NCBI RefSeq assembly: GCF_017744135.1
Contig: NZ_JAGHQU010000006.1
Coordinates: 1-64,000 of the forward strand
Reading direction: 5' to 3'
DNA from: Endozoicomonas sp. G2_2
GTDB lineage: Bacteria > Pseudomonadota > Gammaproteobacteria > Nevskiales > Salinisphaeraceae
Length of the DNA stretch: 64,000 nucleotides
Made by a program: the position numbers and the translations under genes. The notes under the pieces are model-generated. The model was not told where the DNA came from, searched no databases, and saw only the letters and a list, made by a program, of their open reading frames with translations. Shown piece after piece: positions 46,016 to 55,782 of the stretch (its first letter is position 1; every line of letters starts with the position of its first letter).

Positions 46016-47437
46016 ATGTCGCAACGCGTTTTCGTTCTCGATACCAACGTGCTGATGCACGACCCGACCGCGCTGTTCCGGTTTCAGGAACACGACATCT
46101 TCATCCCGATGGTCGTGCTGGAGGAACTCGACGCCGGGAAGAAGGGCGTGTCCGAGGTCGCACGCAACGTGCGCCAGGTCAGCCGGTTTCTCGACGAACT
46201 CATGGCGCACAAGACGCACGAGGAAATCGACGCCGGGCTCGCACTGGATCAGGGCATCGAATTCAACGGCCACGGCAAGGACGACACGCCGCGGGTCACG
46301 GGCCGGCTCTACTTCGAAACGCGACCGGCCGAGGGCACGCTGCCGGCGATGCTGCCGGGCAACAAGGCCGACAATTCGATCCTGATCAGCGCGTTATCGC
46401 TGCGCAACGTGTTCATCGACTCCGAAGTCGTGCTGGTATCCAAGGACATCAACCTGCGCATCAAGGCGTCGGTGATCGGGATCGAAGCCGAGGATTACAC
46501 CAACGACAAGGTGCTGGAAGACCTCGACCTGCTCTATACCGGCCATGCGGAACTGCCCGACGATTTCTGGGAGACGCACGGTCAGACCATGGAGTCCTGG
46601 CAGGAGGCCGGCAACGCCTTCTACCGCCTGCGCGGTCCGCAGGTTGCCGACTGGCATCTCAACGAACTGCTGCATTTTCGCCACGACAACGATGTCGAGC
46701 TGATCACCCGCGAGTTCGACGGCGAAGGCGAGAACATGGGCAGTGTGCTCGAGCTCGCCCAGGATTACCGCGAAGGCAAGCAGGCGGTCTGGGGCGTGCA
46801 TGCCCGCAATCGCGAGCAGAACTTCGCGCTCAATCTGCTGATGGATCCGGAGATCGATTTCGTCACCCTGCTGGGTGCGGCCGGTACCGGCAAGACCCTG
46901 CTCACCCTGGCCGCCGGCCTGGCCCAGACGCTGGACGAATCGCGCTATCGGGAAATCATCATGACCCGCGTGACCGTGCCCGTGGGCGACGATATCGGCT
47001 TTCTCCCCGGTACGGAGGAAGAAAAGATGACGCCCTGGATGGGCGCACTCATGGACAACCTCGAAGTGCTTACCGGCAGCGGTGGCGGCTCCGACTGGGA
47101 ACGTGCCGCCACGAACGAACTGCTGTCCAAGCGCATCAAGATCCGCTCGGTGAACTTCATGCGCGGGCGCACCTTTCTGGAGCGCTACGTCATCCTGGAC
47201 GAGGCCCAGAACCTCACACCCAAGCAGATGAAGACCCTGATCACGCGCGCCGGTCCGGGCACCAAGTTCGTCTGTCTCGGCAATCTGGCCCAGATCGACA
47301 CGCCCTATCTCACCGAAACCACGTCCGGGCTGACCAACGTGGTGGATCGCTTCAGAAACTGGCGCCATGCCGGCCACGTAACACTCGCGAGAGGCGAACG
47401 GTCACGGCTTGCCGATTACGCGTCTGATAAACTTTAG
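46016..47437 (+). CDS. PhoH-family protein with N-terminal PIN domain
   Basis: The product has 473 residues. The PIN nuclease domain starts FVLDTNVLMHDPTALFRFQE and keeps the acidic residues (VLEELD, and DNSILISAL). The PhoH ATPase domain has Walker A GAAGTGKTLLTLAAG and the helicase-like VILDEAQNLTPKQMKTL. PIN–PhoH (PhoH2) proteins from other bacteria unwind and cut RNA; the role here is presumed similar. The ATG at 46016 follows a T-run with no strong ribosome site. A large competing frame over the same DNA is a shadow. Confidence 0.93.
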   Translation: MSQRVFVLDTNVLMHDPTALFRFQEHDIFIPMVVLEELDAGKKGVSEVARNVRQVSRFLDELMAHKTHEEIDAGLALDQGIEFNGHGKDDTPRVTGRLYFETRPAEGTLPAMLPGNKADNSILISALSLRNVFIDSEVVLVSKDINLRIKASVIGIEAEDYTNDKVLEDLDLLYTGHAELPDDFWETHGQTMESWQEAGNAFYRLRGPQVADWHLNELLHFRHDNDVELITREFDGEGENMGSVLELAQDYREGKQAVWGVHARNREQNFALNLLMDPEIDFVTLLGAAGTGKTLLTLAAGLAQTLDESRYREIIMTRVTVPVGDDIGFLPGTEEEKMTPWMGALMDNLEVLTGSGGGSDWERAATNELLSKRIKIRSVNFMRGRTFLERYVILDEAQNLTPKQMKTLITRAGPGTKFVCLGNLAQIDTPYLTETTSGLTNVVDRFRNWRHAGHVTLARGERSRLADYASDKL

Positions 47438-47506
47438 CCACTAGGTGGCTTTACCAGCAGTCTCGCTTTTCATGGCTGACGACTGCTGCCCTACCCGGAG
47501 ATCCTC

Positions 47507-49012
47507 ATGGCCGATGCCGCTATCGCGGACGCTGCCGAAAAGGTGCTTGCGTCCCGTCCCGACAAGGCACAGCTGATCGACAAGCTCGTGGCCGAACTGC
47601 CCGAGCACGTGGTTCTGCACGCCGAGGAAGACCTGCGGCCATTCGAATGCGACGGGCTGTCCGCTTATCGGCAGTTGCCGATGATCGTGATCCTGCCGGA
47701 AACCATCGATCAGGTGCAGACGGCCATGCGCGTGTGCCACGCCAACGATGTCGCCGTGGTCGCACGCGGCGCCGGCACCGGTCTGTCCGGTGGCGCGTTG
47801 CCAATGGATAACGGCGTGCTGTTGTCGCTCGCCAAGTTCAAGCAGATTCTCGATATCGACACCGAGAACCGACGCGCCACGGTACAGCCCGGCGTGCGCA
47901 ATCTCGCCATCTCGGAAGCGGTTTCACACCTCGGGCTGTACTACGCGCCGGACCCCTCCTCGCAGATCGCCTGCTCGATTGGCGGCAATGTGGCCGAAAA
48001 CTCTGGCGGCGTGCATTGCCTGAAATACGGTCTGACGACGCACAACATCGTCCAGCTCGAGATCGTCACCGTCGACGGCGAGCGCATGACCATCGGTAGC
48101 GAAGCGCTGGACACGCCGGGCTACGACCTGCTCGCACTCATGACGGGCTCCGAGGGCCTGTTAGGGGTGATCGTCGAGGTGGTCGTGAAGCTGTTGCCAA
48201 AACCGGAACGTGCCCAGGTGGTTCTGGCCGCGTTCGACGACGTGCGCAAGGCCGGCGACGCGGTCGCGGCGATCATCCAGGCCGGCATCATCCCGGCCGG
48301 GCTCGAGATGCTCGACAGTCCGGCGATCATCGCCACCGAGGAATTCGTCCACGCGGATTACCCCACCGACGCGGCCGCCATCCTGTTGTGCGAAGTCGAT
48401 GGCACGCACGCCGAGGTCGATGAGCATATCGCCGACGTCACCGCGGTGGTCGAACGCGAAGGGGCGACCGAAGTGCGCGTCTCCCGCGACGACGCCGAGC
48501 GGGCCGTGTTCTGGGCCGGACGCAAGGCGGCCTTTCCCGCCATGGGTCGTATCTCTCCCGACTACTACTGCATGGACGGCACGATTCCGCGCAAGGCGCT
48601 GGCCGACGTACTCATCGGCATCGGCGAGCTGTCGAAGAAGTACGGTCAGCGGGTGGCGAATGTCTTCCACGCGGGCGACGGCAACCTGCACCCACTGATC
48701 CTCTACGATGCGAACATCGAGGGCGAACTCGAACGCACCGAGGAATTCGGCGGCGCGATCTGCGAACTGTGTCTGGAACACGGCGGCACGATCACCGGCG
48801 AACACGGCGTGGGGGTCGAGAAGATCGACCAGATGTGTGTGCAGTTCCCGCCGGATGAACTCACCCAGTTTCATGCCGTCAAGAACGCGTTCGACGACAA
48901 GGGCCTGCTCAATCCCGGCAAGGCCGTGCCTACCCTGCATCGCTGCGCTGAATTCGGCGCCATGCACGTGCACAACGGCGAACTGCCCTTCCCCGAACTG
49001 GAGCGACTGTGA
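47507..49012 (+). CDS. glcD: Glycolate oxidase subunit GlcD (FAD-linked)
   Basis: The product has 501 residues with the FAD-binding PCMH domain (VVARGAGTGLSGGALPMDNG, then SQIACSIGGNVAENSGGVHC) and the FAD-oxidase C-terminal domain (ANVFHAGDGNLHPLILYD, ITGEHGVGVEKI). It oxidises glycolate to glyoxylate together with GlcE and GlcF. A GGAG ribosome site precedes the ATG. It overlaps glcE by GTGA, so the subunits are co-translated. No glcC regulator is nearby. Confidence 0.95.
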   Translation: MADAAIADAAEKVLASRPDKAQLIDKLVAELPEHVVLHAEEDLRPFECDGLSAYRQLPMIVILPETIDQVQTAMRVCHANDVAVVARGAGTGLSGGALPMDNGVLLSLAKFKQILDIDTENRRATVQPGVRNLAISEAVSHLGLYYAPDPSSQIACSIGGNVAENSGGVHCLKYGLTTHNIVQLEIVTVDGERMTIGSEALDTPGYDLLALMTGSEGLLGVIVEVVVKLLPKPERAQVVLAAFDDVRKAGDAVAAIIQAGIIPAGLEMLDSPAIIATEEFVHADYPTDAAAILLCEVDGTHAEVDEHIADVTAVVEREGATEVRVSRDDAERAVFWAGRKAAFPAMGRISPDYYCMDGTIPRKALADVLIGIGELSKKYGQRVANVFHAGDGNLHPLILYDANIEGELERTEEFGGAICELCLEHGGTITGEHGVGVEKIDQMCVQFPPDELTQFHAVKNAFDDKGLLNPGKAVPTLHRCAEFGAMHVHNGELPFPELERL

Positions 49013-50073
49013 CGACGTCTGCCGATCAGACCGACCAACTGACCGAACGCGTACGCGCGGCTTTCGAAAGTAAGAGCCCGCTCAAGCTCACCGGCGGCGG
49101 CACCAAGGCTTTTCTGGGCGAACAGGTCAAAGGCGATACGCTCGACGTCACCGGCCATACCGGCGTCGTAAACTACGAGCCCGGCGAACTGGTCATGACC
49201 GCGCGTGCCGGTACGCCGCTGTCCGAGCTCGAGGCCGTGCTGGAAGCCGAAGGCCAGATGCTTGCATTCGAGCCGCCCCACTACGGCGACAACGCAACGC
49301 TGGGCGGCACGATCGTGAGCGGCGTATCCGGTCCGGCCCGGCCGTTCACCGGCGCGGCCCGCGATTTCGTGCTCGGTACCCGTATCATCAACGGCCAGGG
49401 CCAAGCGTTGCGCTTCGGCGGCGAAGTGATGAAGAACGTCGCCGGCTACGACCTGTCCCGGCTCATGGCCGGCGCTTACGGCACGCTCGGCGTATTGCTC
49501 GACATCAGTCTCAAGGTTCTACCGCTGCCCCGCACGCAGATCACGCGCGTGTTCGAACACGGCCCGTCCGAAGCACTCACCCAGATCAGCGACTGGCAGC
49601 GCAAGCCCTGGCCGATTACGGGCGCCTATTGGGAAGATGGCAAGACCTATCTCCGGCTCGCCGGCGCGACCTCGCCGGTCGAATCCGCCTGCGAGAAACT
49701 CGGCGGCGAAACGCTGGACGACGACAAGCCTTTCTGGCGCGACGTGCGCGAACAACAGCGCCCCTTCTTCTCGAACGCGGACAAGCCGCTATGGCGGCTG
49801 TCGCTACCGCCGGCCGCGCCCATGCTCGACATTGACGGCGACTGTGTCATCGACTGGGGCGGCGCCCAGCGCTGGCTCGCGTCCGATATCGACGCGGTCG
49901 CCCTGCGCCGTATCGTCAAGGACGAAGGCGGCCACGCCAGCGTCTATCGCGGCGATGCCAGCCCACGTTTTCATCCCATCGGCGAATCCATGCTGGCGCT
50001 GCAACAGCGACTGAAACGATCCATGGATCCCGCGGGTATTCTCAACCCCGGCCGGATCTACCCCGAACTCTAG
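49009..50073 (+). CDS. glcE: Glycolate oxidase subunit GlcE (FAD-binding)
   Basis: The product has 354 residues from GTG 49009, which overlaps the glcD stop. It has a single FAD-binding domain: KLTGGGTKAFLGEQ, the FEPPHYGDNATLGGTIVSG segment and MKNVAGYDLSRLMAGAYGTL. The C-terminus closes with RLKRSMDPAGILNPGRIYPE, a family hallmark. It forms the oxidase with GlcD and the iron–sulfur subunit GlcF encoded 38 bp downstream. Confidence 0.95.
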   Translation: MTTSADQTDQLTERVRAAFESKSPLKLTGGGTKAFLGEQVKGDTLDVTGHTGVVNYEPGELVMTARAGTPLSELEAVLEAEGQMLAFEPPHYGDNATLGGTIVSGVSGPARPFTGAARDFVLGTRIINGQGQALRFGGEVMKNVAGYDLSRLMAGAYGTLGVLLDISLKVLPLPRTQITRVFEHGPSEALTQISDWQRKPWPITGAYWEDGKTYLRLAGATSPVESACEKLGGETLDDDKPFWRDVREQQRPFFSNADKPLWRLSLPPAAPMLDIDGDCVIDWGGAQRWLASDIDAVALRRIVKDEGGHASVYRGDASPRFHPIGESMLALQQRLKRSMDPAGILNPGRIYPEL

Positions 50074-50111
50074 ATTCCGAACCGGCCCGAATTCCAAGCG
50101 AAACAACGCCC

Positions 50112-51347
50112 ATGCAAACTTCTATCATTCCGCAACTCCGCGATACGCCGGATGGCGAAGAAGCCGACCGCATCCTGCGCGCCTGCACGCACTGCGGTTT
50201 CTGCACGGCGACCTGCCCGACCTATCAACTGCTCGGCGACGAGCGCGACAGTCCGCGTGGCCGCATCTATCTGATCAAGCAGGTGCTCGAGGGCGAAGCG
50301 CCGACCCAGAAGACGCAGATGCATCTGGACCGCTGTCTGACCTGTCGTGCCTGTGAAACGACCTGCCCATCGGGCGTCGAATACGCCAAGCTGGCCGATA
50401 TCGGTCGCGATCTGGTGGATCAGCAGGTCGAGCGGCCCGTTCATGAGCGCGCGATCCGCTGGTTGCTGCGCCATATCGTCGCCTATCGCAACCGCTTCGC
50501 GTTCTTCTTCCGGCTGGGGCATTTCTTCAAGCCGCTTCTGGTCGGCCCGCTGGCGCCGCTGAAGCAGAAAATGCCGCCGCGTCGCAAGGCGCTGGCATGG
50601 CCGAAGAACGACAATGCAACGCGCACCATGCTCGTGCTCGACGGCTGCGTGCAGCCGGTCGCCGCGCCCAACACCAACGCGCACGCGGCCCGTATCTTCT
50701 CACAGCTCGGTGTGCAGCTGATCGCACCCAAGGCGAGCGGCTGCTGCGGCGCCCTGTCCCAGCACCTAAGCCATCGCGAGGAAGCCAACGACTTCGCGCG
50801 CCGCAATATCGATGCGTGGTGGCCCTATATCGAGGATGGCGCAGAGGCCATCGTGCTGACCGCGAGTGGCTGCGGCGCGTCGGTGGTCGAATACGGCCAC
50901 ATGCTTCGCAACGATCCGGCGTACGCCGAAAAAGCCGCACGGGTCTCCGAACTCGCGCGGGATCTCAGCGATATCCTGGCCCAGGAAGATCTAAGCCAGC
51001 TCGGCGATCTCGGCCACGGGCGCCAGGTCGCTTATCACCCGCCCTGCACGCTGCAGAACGCCCCCCAATTGCACGACAACGTCGCCGAGATCCTGGCCCA
51101 GGCCGGCTACAAGCTCACGCATGTGCGTGATTCGCATCTGTGCTGCGGCTCGGCCGGAACCTACTCGATCCTGCAGCCGACGATGGCCAACCAATTGCGG
51201 GAGAACAAGCTCGCCTCGCTGAACGCCGGCGATCCGGATGTCATCGTGACGGCCAACGTCGGCTGTCAGCTGCATCTCGAATCCGCGGCCGGCGTGCCGG
51301 TACGCCACTGGATCGAACTACTGGAGCCCTCAGCAGCCGCCGCCTGA
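50112..51347 (+). CDS. glcF: Glycolate oxidase iron–sulfur subunit GlcF
   Basis: The product has 411 residues with two 4Fe-4S motifs, CTHCGFCTATCP and CLTCRACETTCP, near the N-terminus. Two cysteine-rich CCG domains (KASGCCGALSQHL, SHLCCGSAGTYSILQP) follow. It passes electrons from the flavin subunits to the respiratory chain. The gene ends the glcDEF operon and converges on perM, with a perfect hairpin in between. Confidence 0.95.
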   Translation: MQTSIIPQLRDTPDGEEADRILRACTHCGFCTATCPTYQLLGDERDSPRGRIYLIKQVLEGEAPTQKTQMHLDRCLTCRACETTCPSGVEYAKLADIGRDLVDQQVERPVHERAIRWLLRHIVAYRNRFAFFFRLGHFFKPLLVGPLAPLKQKMPPRRKALAWPKNDNATRTMLVLDGCVQPVAAPNTNAHAARIFSQLGVQLIAPKASGCCGALSQHLSHREEANDFARRNIDAWWPYIEDGAEAIVLTASGCGASVVEYGHMLRNDPAYAEKAARVSELARDLSDILAQEDLSQLGDLGHGRQVAYHPPCTLQNAPQLHDNVAEILAQAGYKLTHVRDSHLCCGSAGTYSILQPTMANQLRENKLASLNAGDPDVIVTANVGCQLHLESAAGVPVRHWIELLEPSAAAA

Positions 51348-51374
51348 ACAGGCGTCGGGTCGTGCGACGGCGCT

Positions 51375-51409
51375 GATCGCGAGATCGCCGCTCAGCCGAT
51401 CTCGCGATC
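51375..51409. terminator. Bidirectional hairpin between glcF and perM
   Basis: GATCGCGAGATC (51375–51386) and GATCTCGCGATC (51398–51409) form a perfect 12-bp inverted repeat with an 11-base loop. It overlaps the last codons of perM and lies 27 bp past glcF. No strong T-run follows on either side, so termination is likely but not certain. Confidence 0.55.
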
Positions 51410-52486
51410 GCTTTGCGGCGACCCGGTGTCCAGCCACGTCTGCGCCTTGCGCGGCCATGCCTTGATGACGGCGTGGACGACGGTGGCCAGCGGGATGGCA
51501 AAGAAAATCCCCCAGAAACCCCAGACGCCACCGAAGAATAGCACCGCCGTGATGATCGCTACCGGGTGCAGATCCACCGCTTCGGAAAACAGCACGGGTA
51601 CCAACACGTTGCCGTCGAGCATCTGCAGCACGCCGTACGCCACCAGCACATAGAGCGTCTGCGCTTCGAAGCCCCACTGTGCATACGCCACCAGCATGAC
51701 CGGCACCGTCATGCCAAAGGCCCCGATATAGGGCACCAGCACGGAAAAGCCGACCAGCGCAGACAGCAGCATGGCGTACTTGAGTCCGAGCAGCGAAAAG
51801 ACCAGGTACGCGACGATCCATACGATCACGATCTCGACGGCCTTGCCACGCACGTAATTGCCGAGCTGTGCGTTCACCTCCGCCCACACATTCTGAACAA
51901 GGCGGCCGTCGCGTGGCCCGAAGCGCGCGAACCAGGTCAGAATCTGGTGCTTGTCGCGCAGCATGAAGAAGACCATCAGCGGCACGAGCAAGAGATAGAC
52001 CGTCAGGTAAAGCAGGCTCATACCGACGACGAGCGAGCGGCTGAGCAAGGCCTGTCGCATGGACCCCACGTCGAAGGTCATGCTGTTGACCATGGCATCG
52101 ATCTGGTCCTGCGTAATCAGTGCCGGATAGCGGCGCGGCAGCGCAGCGATCCAGTCCTGGGCGCTACTGATCAGGCTCGGCACTTCCTGAAGAATCTGGC
52201 CAGCCTGGCGCGTAAGCAACGGCAACAGGGCAAAGCTGACCCACACCACACCAATCAACAACGCGGTCGATACCAGCGCCGCGCCCGCCCAGCGCGGCAG
52301 GCGCACGCGTTCGAGCCATTGGACCGGCCCGTCGAGCAGGTAGGCCACCACGACCGCCGCGAGTACCGGCGTCAGCAGCGCGCCGAATATCATGACCAGC
52401 GCGATACTGCTGACCAGAATCAGAGCCAGCGCGACGACCTGGGGATCGGAAAAGTGGCGGGTGAACCATTCGCGAACGATGTTCAT
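51392..52486 (-). CDS. perM: AI-2E/PerM-family transporter
   Basis: The product has 364 residues from ATG 52486; the frame upstream is open but has no hydrophobic or family content. About eight membrane segments have the PerM arrangement, with two near the N-terminus (VVALALILVSSIALVMIFGA) and the closing FFGGVWGFWGIFFAIPLATV. The family exports small molecules or ions; the substrate here is unknown. Divergence from bepA is the conserved gammaproteobacterial arrangement. Confidence 0.9.
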   Translation of the reverse strand: MNIVREWFTRHFSDPQVVALALILVSSIALVMIFGALLTPVLAAVVVAYLLDGPVQWLERVRLPRWAGAALVSTALLIGVVWVSFALLPLLTRQAGQILQEVPSLISSAQDWIAALPRRYPALITQDQIDAMVNSMTFDVGSMRQALLSRSLVVGMSLLYLTVYLLLVPLMVFFMLRDKHQILTWFARFGPRDGRLVQNVWAEVNAQLGNYVRGKAVEIVIVWIVAYLVFSLLGLKYAMLLSALVGFSVLVPYIGAFGMTVPVMLVAYAQWGFEAQTLYVLVAYGVLQMLDGNVLVPVLFSEAVDLHPVAIITAVLFFGGVWGFWGIFFAIPLATVVHAVIKAWPRKAQTWLDTGSPQSDREIG

Positions 52487-52689
52487 CGCGCAAGCCTGCG
52501 AACTTGTATCACGGGCGCGCTCTGGGCGGCGCCTGCCCGCACGGTTGAAGATATCGGCACATTCACTCCTGTGCGCTGCGTGAGCTGCGCGGGCCCAGCC
52601 GCCGAGCGACGATTGGCCCTGTGTTTTCCGCAGTTTAATCCAATGAACGAAACACGCTAACCTGCGGTCTGAACTCTCGTCGCCCCTGC

Positions 52690-54207
52690 ATGGCCCGCAC
52701 GCTCGTAATGACCGCACGCTGCTCGATTAGCCGACTACTCATCGGCCTGCTCGCCTGTCTGACGGTGGTCAGCACGGTGGCGAGCGCGCGCGACTATCAG
52801 TTGCCGAGCATCGGCCAGCCCGCGGATGCGTACATGTCACCCGCCGAGGAAGACAAGATCGGCCGGCAGGTGGTCGCACAACTTCTCGAACGCAGCCTGA
52901 TCATCGAGGATGTCCAGCTGCGCGAATACCTCACGTCGATCGGGACACGGCTGGCCGAACACACCAGCAGCGACGCCAGCGCGTTTCGTTTCTACCCGAT
53001 CGACAGCAGTCAGATCAACGCGTTCGCCCTGCCTGGCGGCTATATCGGCATCAACGCCGGGCTGGTGACCGAAACCGAAACCGAAAGCGAGCTCGCCGGC
53101 GTGGTCGGCCATGAAATGGCGCACGTCACGCAGCGCCACATCGCCCGTCAGATCGAGGCAACCTCCGGCATGGGCTGGGCAACGGCTGCCGCTATCCTGG
53201 TGGCCGCCATTGCGGGCGGAGGCGACCCGGATGCTATTTCCGCCGCCGTCACGGCCGGCGTGTCCAATCTCGGTCAACAGCAGACCAACTACACGCGCGC
53301 GCACGAATTCGAGGCCGACCGTATCGGTATACGCACGCTGGCCGCGGCGGACTTCAACCCGGACGGCATGGCCAGCTTCTTCGAGAAGATGCAGCGTCGC
53401 TCGCGGCTTTATGGCAACCAATTGCCGGAGATTTTGCTCTCGCACCCGGTGAGCAATACGCGCATGGCGGAGGCCGAATCACGCGCGAAGGACTACCCGT
53501 CGCCTTCGGTGCGCGAGAGCGATGCCTACCCGCTCATGCGCGAACGCGCCCGCGTGCTGATGAGCCGGCAACTAGGCGAGCTGGTGCGCTACTACGAACA
53601 ACGCCGCGCGGATGCCGACGACGGCCAACCGAACGCGGCGATCGACTATGGCTACGCGCTTGCGCTGTCGCGAATTGGCCGCAACGCGGAAGCCGCGCAG
53701 ATTCTCGCGCCGTATGTCGAGCAGAATCCCGACAGCAAGGCGTTCACCCTCGCCCTGGCCGATGCCTACTCGCAGGCCGGCGACACAGGGCGTGCCCGCG
53801 ACATGCTCGAAGCCGCGCGCCGACAGTTCCCGCGCAGCCCGGCGGTCAAGCTCGACTATGCCCGGCTGCTGGTCGACGGCAGCGATCCGGAAGCCGCACG
53901 GGCGTTTCTGCTGCAAGACCGTGACCTGCTCGGCCAGTCCTCGGAAGCGCAGCAAATGCTCGCCCAGGTCGCCGGCCAGCAGAATAATCTCGGCGAGGCC
54001 TACTACCGACAGGCGAAATATTACGAACTGCGCGGCGCGTTCGCGCCGGCGATCAACCAGCTCCGCACCGCCCTGCAGACGGCGGAGTTGAACGCCTTCG
54101 ACAAGGCCCGCCTGCGCGCGTTACTGGACCAGATGGTCCGCGCCTGTCATTCGGCCTGGTCGGAGCGCGAATGCCGCGAACAGGTCACGGCCGACGCGCG
54201 CTACTGA
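52690..54207 (+). CDS. bepA: M48 metalloprotease with TPR domain (BepA/YfgC)
   Basis: The product has 505 residues with a signal peptide (LIGLLACLTVVSTVASA). The M48 zinc site HEMAH is in GVVGHEMAHVTQRH and the third ligand in EFEADRIG. The C-terminal half is made of tetratricopeptide repeats. In E. coli BepA is a periplasmic chaperone and protease for outer-membrane proteins such as LptD. Neighbouring perM (divergent) matches the E. coli order. An ATG seven codons downstream is an alternative start. Confidence 0.93.
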   Translation: MARTLVMTARCSISRLLIGLLACLTVVSTVASARDYQLPSIGQPADAYMSPAEEDKIGRQVVAQLLERSLIIEDVQLREYLTSIGTRLAEHTSSDASAFRFYPIDSSQINAFALPGGYIGINAGLVTETETESELAGVVGHEMAHVTQRHIARQIEATSGMGWATAAAILVAAIAGGGDPDAISAAVTAGVSNLGQQQTNYTRAHEFEADRIGIRTLAAADFNPDGMASFFEKMQRRSRLYGNQLPEILLSHPVSNTRMAEAESRAKDYPSPSVRESDAYPLMRERARVLMSRQLGELVRYYEQRRADADDGQPNAAIDYGYALALSRIGRNAEAAQILAPYVEQNPDSKAFTLALADAYSQAGDTGRARDMLEAARRQFPRSPAVKLDYARLLVDGSDPEAARAFLLQDRDLLGQSSEAQQMLAQVAGQQNNLGEAYYRQAKYYELRGAFAPAINQLRTALQTAELNAFDKARLRALLDQMVRACHSAWSERECREQVTADARY

Positions 54208-54233
54208 GCCAACCCTCCCCGCACGTCTTGGAA

Positions 54234-55439
54234 TTACCCGCTACGCGCGGAGCGTGTCGGCGCCGACTCGGCCGGGCGCACGTCTCGCACCGGCACGATC
54301 GTGTTCCATTGGCGGCAGCTCGGACATTGCCAGTGCAGATAACGCCCCGAGAACCCGCACTGGCCACAGTGGTAGGTCGGCTGGCGTTCGATAATCTGGC
54401 CAAGCGACTGGCGCAGGCTATCGAGTGGCCCTGTCAGGGTACTGCGGGTCTGGGACCACGTCAGGTCGAGCAGGTGATAGAAGCCGATCCAGTTCGGCTC
54501 GCCCTGCAAGTACTGCGAGATATGCGCGATCGCCTCGTCCGTCTTTTTCTGGCGATGCAGAAAACGCGCATACGCAACATGAGGATGCGCGCCGTCGTAT
54601 AGCGGCATGACCTCACGCAGAAACTGCGCATAGCCGGGCGAGTCGTCGATTGCGTCGAAACAGCGACGCATCGGCTCGATGATTTCGCTGATGAAATCCA
54701 CATCCTGACGCATCACCTGGCGATAGATCCGAACCGCGCCGCGGTAGTCCTTCGCATGTTCGGCCATGGCGCCGCCCACCAGGCTCGCGCGGGCGCAATC
54801 ACGAAACGACTGGCGTGCGGATTTGAGATGCCGCTGGGCGATATCCGTCTGGCCGTTGCCGCGCGCCTGCTCCGCCAGTTCGCAGAAATACTGGGCGATC
54901 ACCGGGCGCAGCGACGTGCCACGCACTGTCTCCAGCCGCCGCGTGGTGGCGATGGCCTGTTCCCAGTCGCGCTCCTGCTCGTAGATGGCCACCAAGCCCG
55001 ACAGCGCACGCTCGAGAAACAGATTCTGGTCCGCAAGCTCGCGAAACAGGCTTTCGGCGCGATCGAGCACGCCCGCGCGCAAATAATCCTGTGCAAGCTC
55101 GTAGCGCGCCTGGTTGCGGTGTGCCGCCTTGAGATTGGGGCGCGCCACCAGGTTCTGGTGCATGCGCAGGGCACGGTCGACCTCGCCCTGCCGGCGGAAC
55201 AGGTTGCCGAGCGCGAGATGGGTTTCGGCCGTGTCGTTGTCGACTTCGAGCACGCGCACGAAGGTGGCGATAGCCTTGTCGGCGTCGTCGTTGACCAGCT
55301 GGCTTATGCCGCGCAGGTAGTCCGCATTGACCGGCGGCGTCGGCTCATCGTCGCCCTGCGCTCGTCCGCGTACGTACCAGCCCGACGCTGCCGCAAGCGG
55401 CAGCAAGGCCAGAACGATCCACCAGATGCCATCAAGCAT
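54234..55439 (-). CDS. lapB: Lipopolysaccharide assembly protein LapB
   Basis: The product has 401 residues from ATG 55439, which overlaps the lapA end by 8 bp. An N-terminal membrane anchor (GIWWIVLALLPLAAASGWYV) is followed by TPR repeats and a rubredoxin-like zinc ribbon (YHCGQCGFSGRYLHWQCPSC). LapB controls LPS amounts by guiding FtsH to LpxC. The frame upstream of 55439 lies in lapA and is rejected. Downstream it converges on bepA with a 26-bp gap. Confidence 0.94.
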   Translation of the reverse strand: MLDGIWWIVLALLPLAAASGWYVRGRAQGDDEPTPPVNADYLRGISQLVNDDADKAIATFVRVLEVDNDTAETHLALGNLFRRQGEVDRALRMHQNLVARPNLKAAHRNQARYELAQDYLRAGVLDRAESLFRELADQNLFLERALSGLVAIYEQERDWEQAIATTRRLETVRGTSLRPVIAQYFCELAEQARGNGQTDIAQRHLKSARQSFRDCARASLVGGAMAEHAKDYRGAVRIYRQVMRQDVDFISEIIEPMRRCFDAIDDSPGYAQFLREVMPLYDGAHPHVAYARFLHRQKKTDEAIAHISQYLQGEPNWIGFYHLLDLTWSQTRSTLTGPLDSLRQSLGQIIERQPTYHCGQCGFSGRYLHWQCPSCRQWNTIVPVRDVRPAESAPTRSARSG

Positions 55440-55722
55440 CGTGGATAGGCATGCTCCGCAGATTGGAAATCTCGGCCTGCGCGTCCTTGAGCCGTCGGCG
55501 GGAACTCGAAAGCTGGCCACGCAGCCGCGCGATGCGGGCCGTGCAGACCAGTGCCGCGATCACGAGCCCGAGCACGAAGGCAATCACGAGCAGAATGACC
55601 AGCGGCGCTTCAGTCGTGGTCCAGAGCAGGTCGATCGATACCAGATCGTAATTGAAGAAACCGAACGCCACGCCGAGCACGAGCCCCACGACCACGATCA
55701 GGTTACGAATCAGACGTAGCAT
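55432..55722 (-). CDS. lapA: Lipopolysaccharide assembly protein LapA
   Basis: The product is a 96-residue inner-membrane protein of the DUF1049 family. It has two membrane segments (LIVVVGLVLGVAFGFFNYDL and LVILLVIAFVLGLVIAALVC), then a charged coiled region (LSSSRRRLKDAQAEISNLRS). LapA works with LapB in LPS homeostasis. The start is the ATG at 55722. It stands between ihfB and lapB, the order known from other gammaproteobacteria. Confidence 0.92.
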   Translation of the reverse strand: MLRLIRNLIVVVGLVLGVAFGFFNYDLVSIDLLWTTTEAPLVILLVIAFVLGLVIAALVCTARIARLRGQLSSSRRRLKDAQAEISNLRSMPIHDA

Positions 55723-55782
55723 TGATTTCCCGTTTTCCGCCCCGGCCGACTCGATCCGCGTCGATTGCGGCCTGTCGATCGG

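Noticed and set aside
45721-47427. Plus-strand 568-residue open frame over phoH
   Set aside because: It is out of frame with PhoH, is Arg/Pro/Gly-rich shadow sequence, and starts inside the MITE-like element.
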